DNA from: Sesamum alatum
Taxonomy: Eukaryota > Streptophyta > Magnoliopsida > Lamiales > Pedaliaceae
Direction: 5' to 3'
Assembly (NCBI GenBank): GCA_034509735.1
Contig: JACGWO010000003.1
Location: 36,478,466-36,542,465, forward strand
Length of the DNA: 64,000 bases
Position numbers and translations under genes: made by a program. Under the pieces are notes generated by a model that made no database searches, was not told the origin of the DNA, and saw nothing but the letters and a program-made list of their open reading frames with translations. Of the stretch, positions 62,040 to 64,000 are shown piece after piece. The first letter of the stretch is position 1. Each line of letters begins with the position of its first letter.

Positions 62040-63220
62040 ACTGATTGATCACCTGCCTCAGTACTCTGAAAATTTTAATGTAAAATGCAATAAAATATTA
62101 AATTATGCTACCGGATCTAAAAGGAAATATTAAATGCAGATTGTCCTCTCAGCTCTCAATTTGAAGGCAGAGGTTGTCCACCAGAAAATGAATTAATTGT
62201 TACAACCTTTATTTAATTATTTCAAATTTTTTTTTTTTGTTTGGTTGTTGAAATAATTAATTGGTAGGTTTCGTGTTTGATTTCTCTCCTCAGGCTCTCA
62301 TATTATTTTATATGAGAGTCTACTCTCTTCCCTGTGCACATGATTAATACTAACATCACATCACATCACACACTTTGTCTGTCTCTATCAAATTTTGGGA
62401 AGTAATATAGTATAATACATAGGTACCTGCCGTTTGTTGACAAAAGGTTTATGCCTCAAAATTCGAAAGTACGTGGGTTCAATCAGCAAACTTTGAACAT
62501 GTGATGTCAGTACTAATAATGACATATATTTAGGAGGTTGTTCCTTGGGTATTTACTCTCCATAATTGATCCAAAATTGATCTCCCAATTCATGGTATTA
62601 TTAATTTAGTATGCAGTATTGATTCGGGTCGAGGTCCTATGCAATATAGAATTGATTCTGGTGATGATTAGGCAATGATATGATTGAGAGTCTTGACGAG
62701 TACATATAGGATTGCATAATGCGATTTCACTGCAGAGTACAATTTGATGATAATAAATGCATACATGTATAATAGGATCTTTAATATATTAATAGAGATT
62801 TATATGTTAGAGTTTGTGTGGGTCACGTATCATTAAGATGACCGTCAGATTGGTTCTGCATCAATGGTTGACAAAACGGGTCCTTCGCCAAAAAAAGACA
62901 TGGATCTTTGAAGCGTTTGGACGTTTTCTTGCTCCCAAGGAGCATTTTGGTCCTTCTGGGCTTTTTCAATGTATTTTTTCTTGCATATATGAAGAAGGAT
63001 TTACGTCTCTACTTCTGTTTTTTTTTTAAAATCTAATGGTAAGCGCTTATCTAACGATTCAATATAGAGAACTTGTAAATTTGAACCTCTCCAACTAGCT
63101 GCTGAGGAGTAATTGTTAACGTTTTATCAGTACCATCGATTATTCGATAGAATGTATCTGGCAAAAAATGAACTGCTTGATTGATGCACAATCATTATAT
63201 GTTGATCGTCTAGTCTAGTC
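62040..63220. other. Intergenic DNA
   Basis: No gene is seen. A short (ACATC)n run at about 62352-62372 and AT-rich filler only. Confidence 0.45.
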
Positions 63221-63645
63221 GAGGGCTAACAGCTCGCCCAGTGGCCCTCGGGTGAGCATGGCCATATTATGTCAATCGTCATTCTAGTACGGCCTAGCCG
63301 GTGGCCCTTACAAGGGGGCAACCACCTTACATTGATTATAATTATAATCCTTGTAAAAATATGGCCCAAACCCAATCGGCCCAACTCAGTTTTCATTTGG
63401 ATGGCAGGCTGAATTCCGACCCACACTTACATTGGCCCACTGGTTGATCCGGCCCACTGGTTTGCCCTACTTGATTCTTAACTCTGCTCCGTCTCTTCTC
63501 TAAAATGCTGAAACCCTTAAAGGGTCTTCTTCTGAGTTTGTGCCCCCTCGTCATTTCAGTCTTGTTCTCTCCAATCGTCACCTTCCTCACCTCTTTCTCT
63601 GAAATGGCTCCTCGTTCTCCTCCGTCGGTGTTAATGGCGGTTCGC

Positions 63646-63653
63646 TATAAAAG
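63646..63653 (+). promoter_or_regulatory. TATA box near the right edge
   Basis: GCTATAAAAGCC is followed by a C/T-rich stretch that resembles a plant leader. A transcription unit may start near 63680 and run past the window end. Confidence 0.35.
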
Positions 63654-63756
63654 CCTTCATCCGCCTCCTCTCTATTCACAAAGTCTGAATACCCTTCTCT
63701 CTTTCTCTTCTCTGATTACTCTCTATAATCTGAACCTTCGTGGTTAAATCTCTTAC

Positions 63757-63870
63757 AGCCTTTGTGGCCGAACCTCTGTGGTTCTACAGCCTTTGTGCCC
63801 GAACCTCTGTGGTTCTAACCCTAAAGCCTTTGTGGCCGAACCTCCGTGGTTCTGAGTCTAAAGCCTGTGT
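63757..63870. repeat. Minisatellite, units of 30-36 bases
   Basis: Three units begin 'agcctttgtgsccgaacct' and continue 'ctgtggttct', followed by a partial fourth ('agcctgtgtggcc'). Unit lengths are about 30, 36 and 36, so a reading frame could persist across the longer units. A partial leading copy may lie at 63731-63745. Confidence 0.8.
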
Positions 63871-64000
63871 GGCCTTGCATGTGTGGCTGTCAAGTTCAAG
63901 CCTAGCAACCGTGAAACTGGGTTGCCGGCCTCTGGCCTTTGTGGGTCTTGGGTCGTGACCAAGAACAGGCTCCCTGAGCCTTTTCATTGCACTCTGTGAT

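Noticed and set aside
62490..62512. B-box-like 'gtgggttcaatc'
   Set aside because: No A box or cloverleaf in the preceding bases.
63505..63747. 80-codon frame near the right edge as a gene
   Set aside because: The TATA box lies inside it and no domain is visible; more likely promoter DNA.

Overview
This window is nuclear DNA of a flowering plant, a eudicot. The genes are plant-specific families (ORANGE, CASP, NAC, NGATHA-like B3, TBL, nuclear maturase), split by GT-AG introns. They sit in very AT-rich intergenic DNA full of short foldback transposons and microsatellites. Protein flavour is compatible with the asterid/Lamiales side, but the sequence alone does not fix the species. I joined exons by hand at splice sites that keep frame and family similarity; no transcript evidence was available.

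Layout. 0.5-3.0 kb (minus): an ORANGE-family plastid chaperone, 8 exons. 4.9-9.7 kb (minus): sorting nexin 1 (retromer PX-BAR), 11 exons. 11.8-12.5 kb (plus): an S40-type senescence regulator, one exon. 12.8-14.4 kb: no confident coding gene, but a TATA plus TGGGCC promoter faces left and may drive a non-coding transcript. 14.4-28 kb: a gene-poor block of hairpin MITEs, Helitron-like ends, a CACTA-like copy, a possible organelle-DNA insert and local duplications. 28.3-30.8 kb (plus): a short NAC transcription factor. 32.4-36.4 kb (plus): ELM1-type mitochondrial fission protein, 11 exons. 37.5-38.4 kb (plus): a Casparian strip membrane protein, 3 exons. 40.8-43.5 kb (minus): a nuclear-encoded group II intron maturase whose reverse-transcriptase catalytic acids are lost. 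46.3-50.2 kb (minus): a TRICHOME BIREFRINGENCE-LIKE polysaccharide O-acetyltransferase. 52.0-52.9 kb (plus): a conserved plant protein of unknown function. 53.8/57.6-59.1 kb (minus): a NGATHA-like B3 repressor with an uncertain far last exon. 59-64 kb: repeats, then a TATA box and a small minisatellite at the right edge that may be the start of another gene.

The genes do not form a pathway. Neighbours act in plastid (ORANGE), endosome (SNX1), mitochondrion (ELM1, maturase), cell wall (CASP, TBL) and nucleus (NAC, B3), as expected for an ordinary plant gene neighbourhood.

The most informative non-gene signal is the transposon layer. Four foldback elements carry perfect 9-bp target duplications (a Mutator-type signature) and a fifth has 8 of 9. 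Helitron-like ends occur, two of them in tandem. A satellite-like unit of about 180 bp is scattered over the window. I saw no CRISPR, prokaryotic or viral system, and no strong case for a wholly new biological system.
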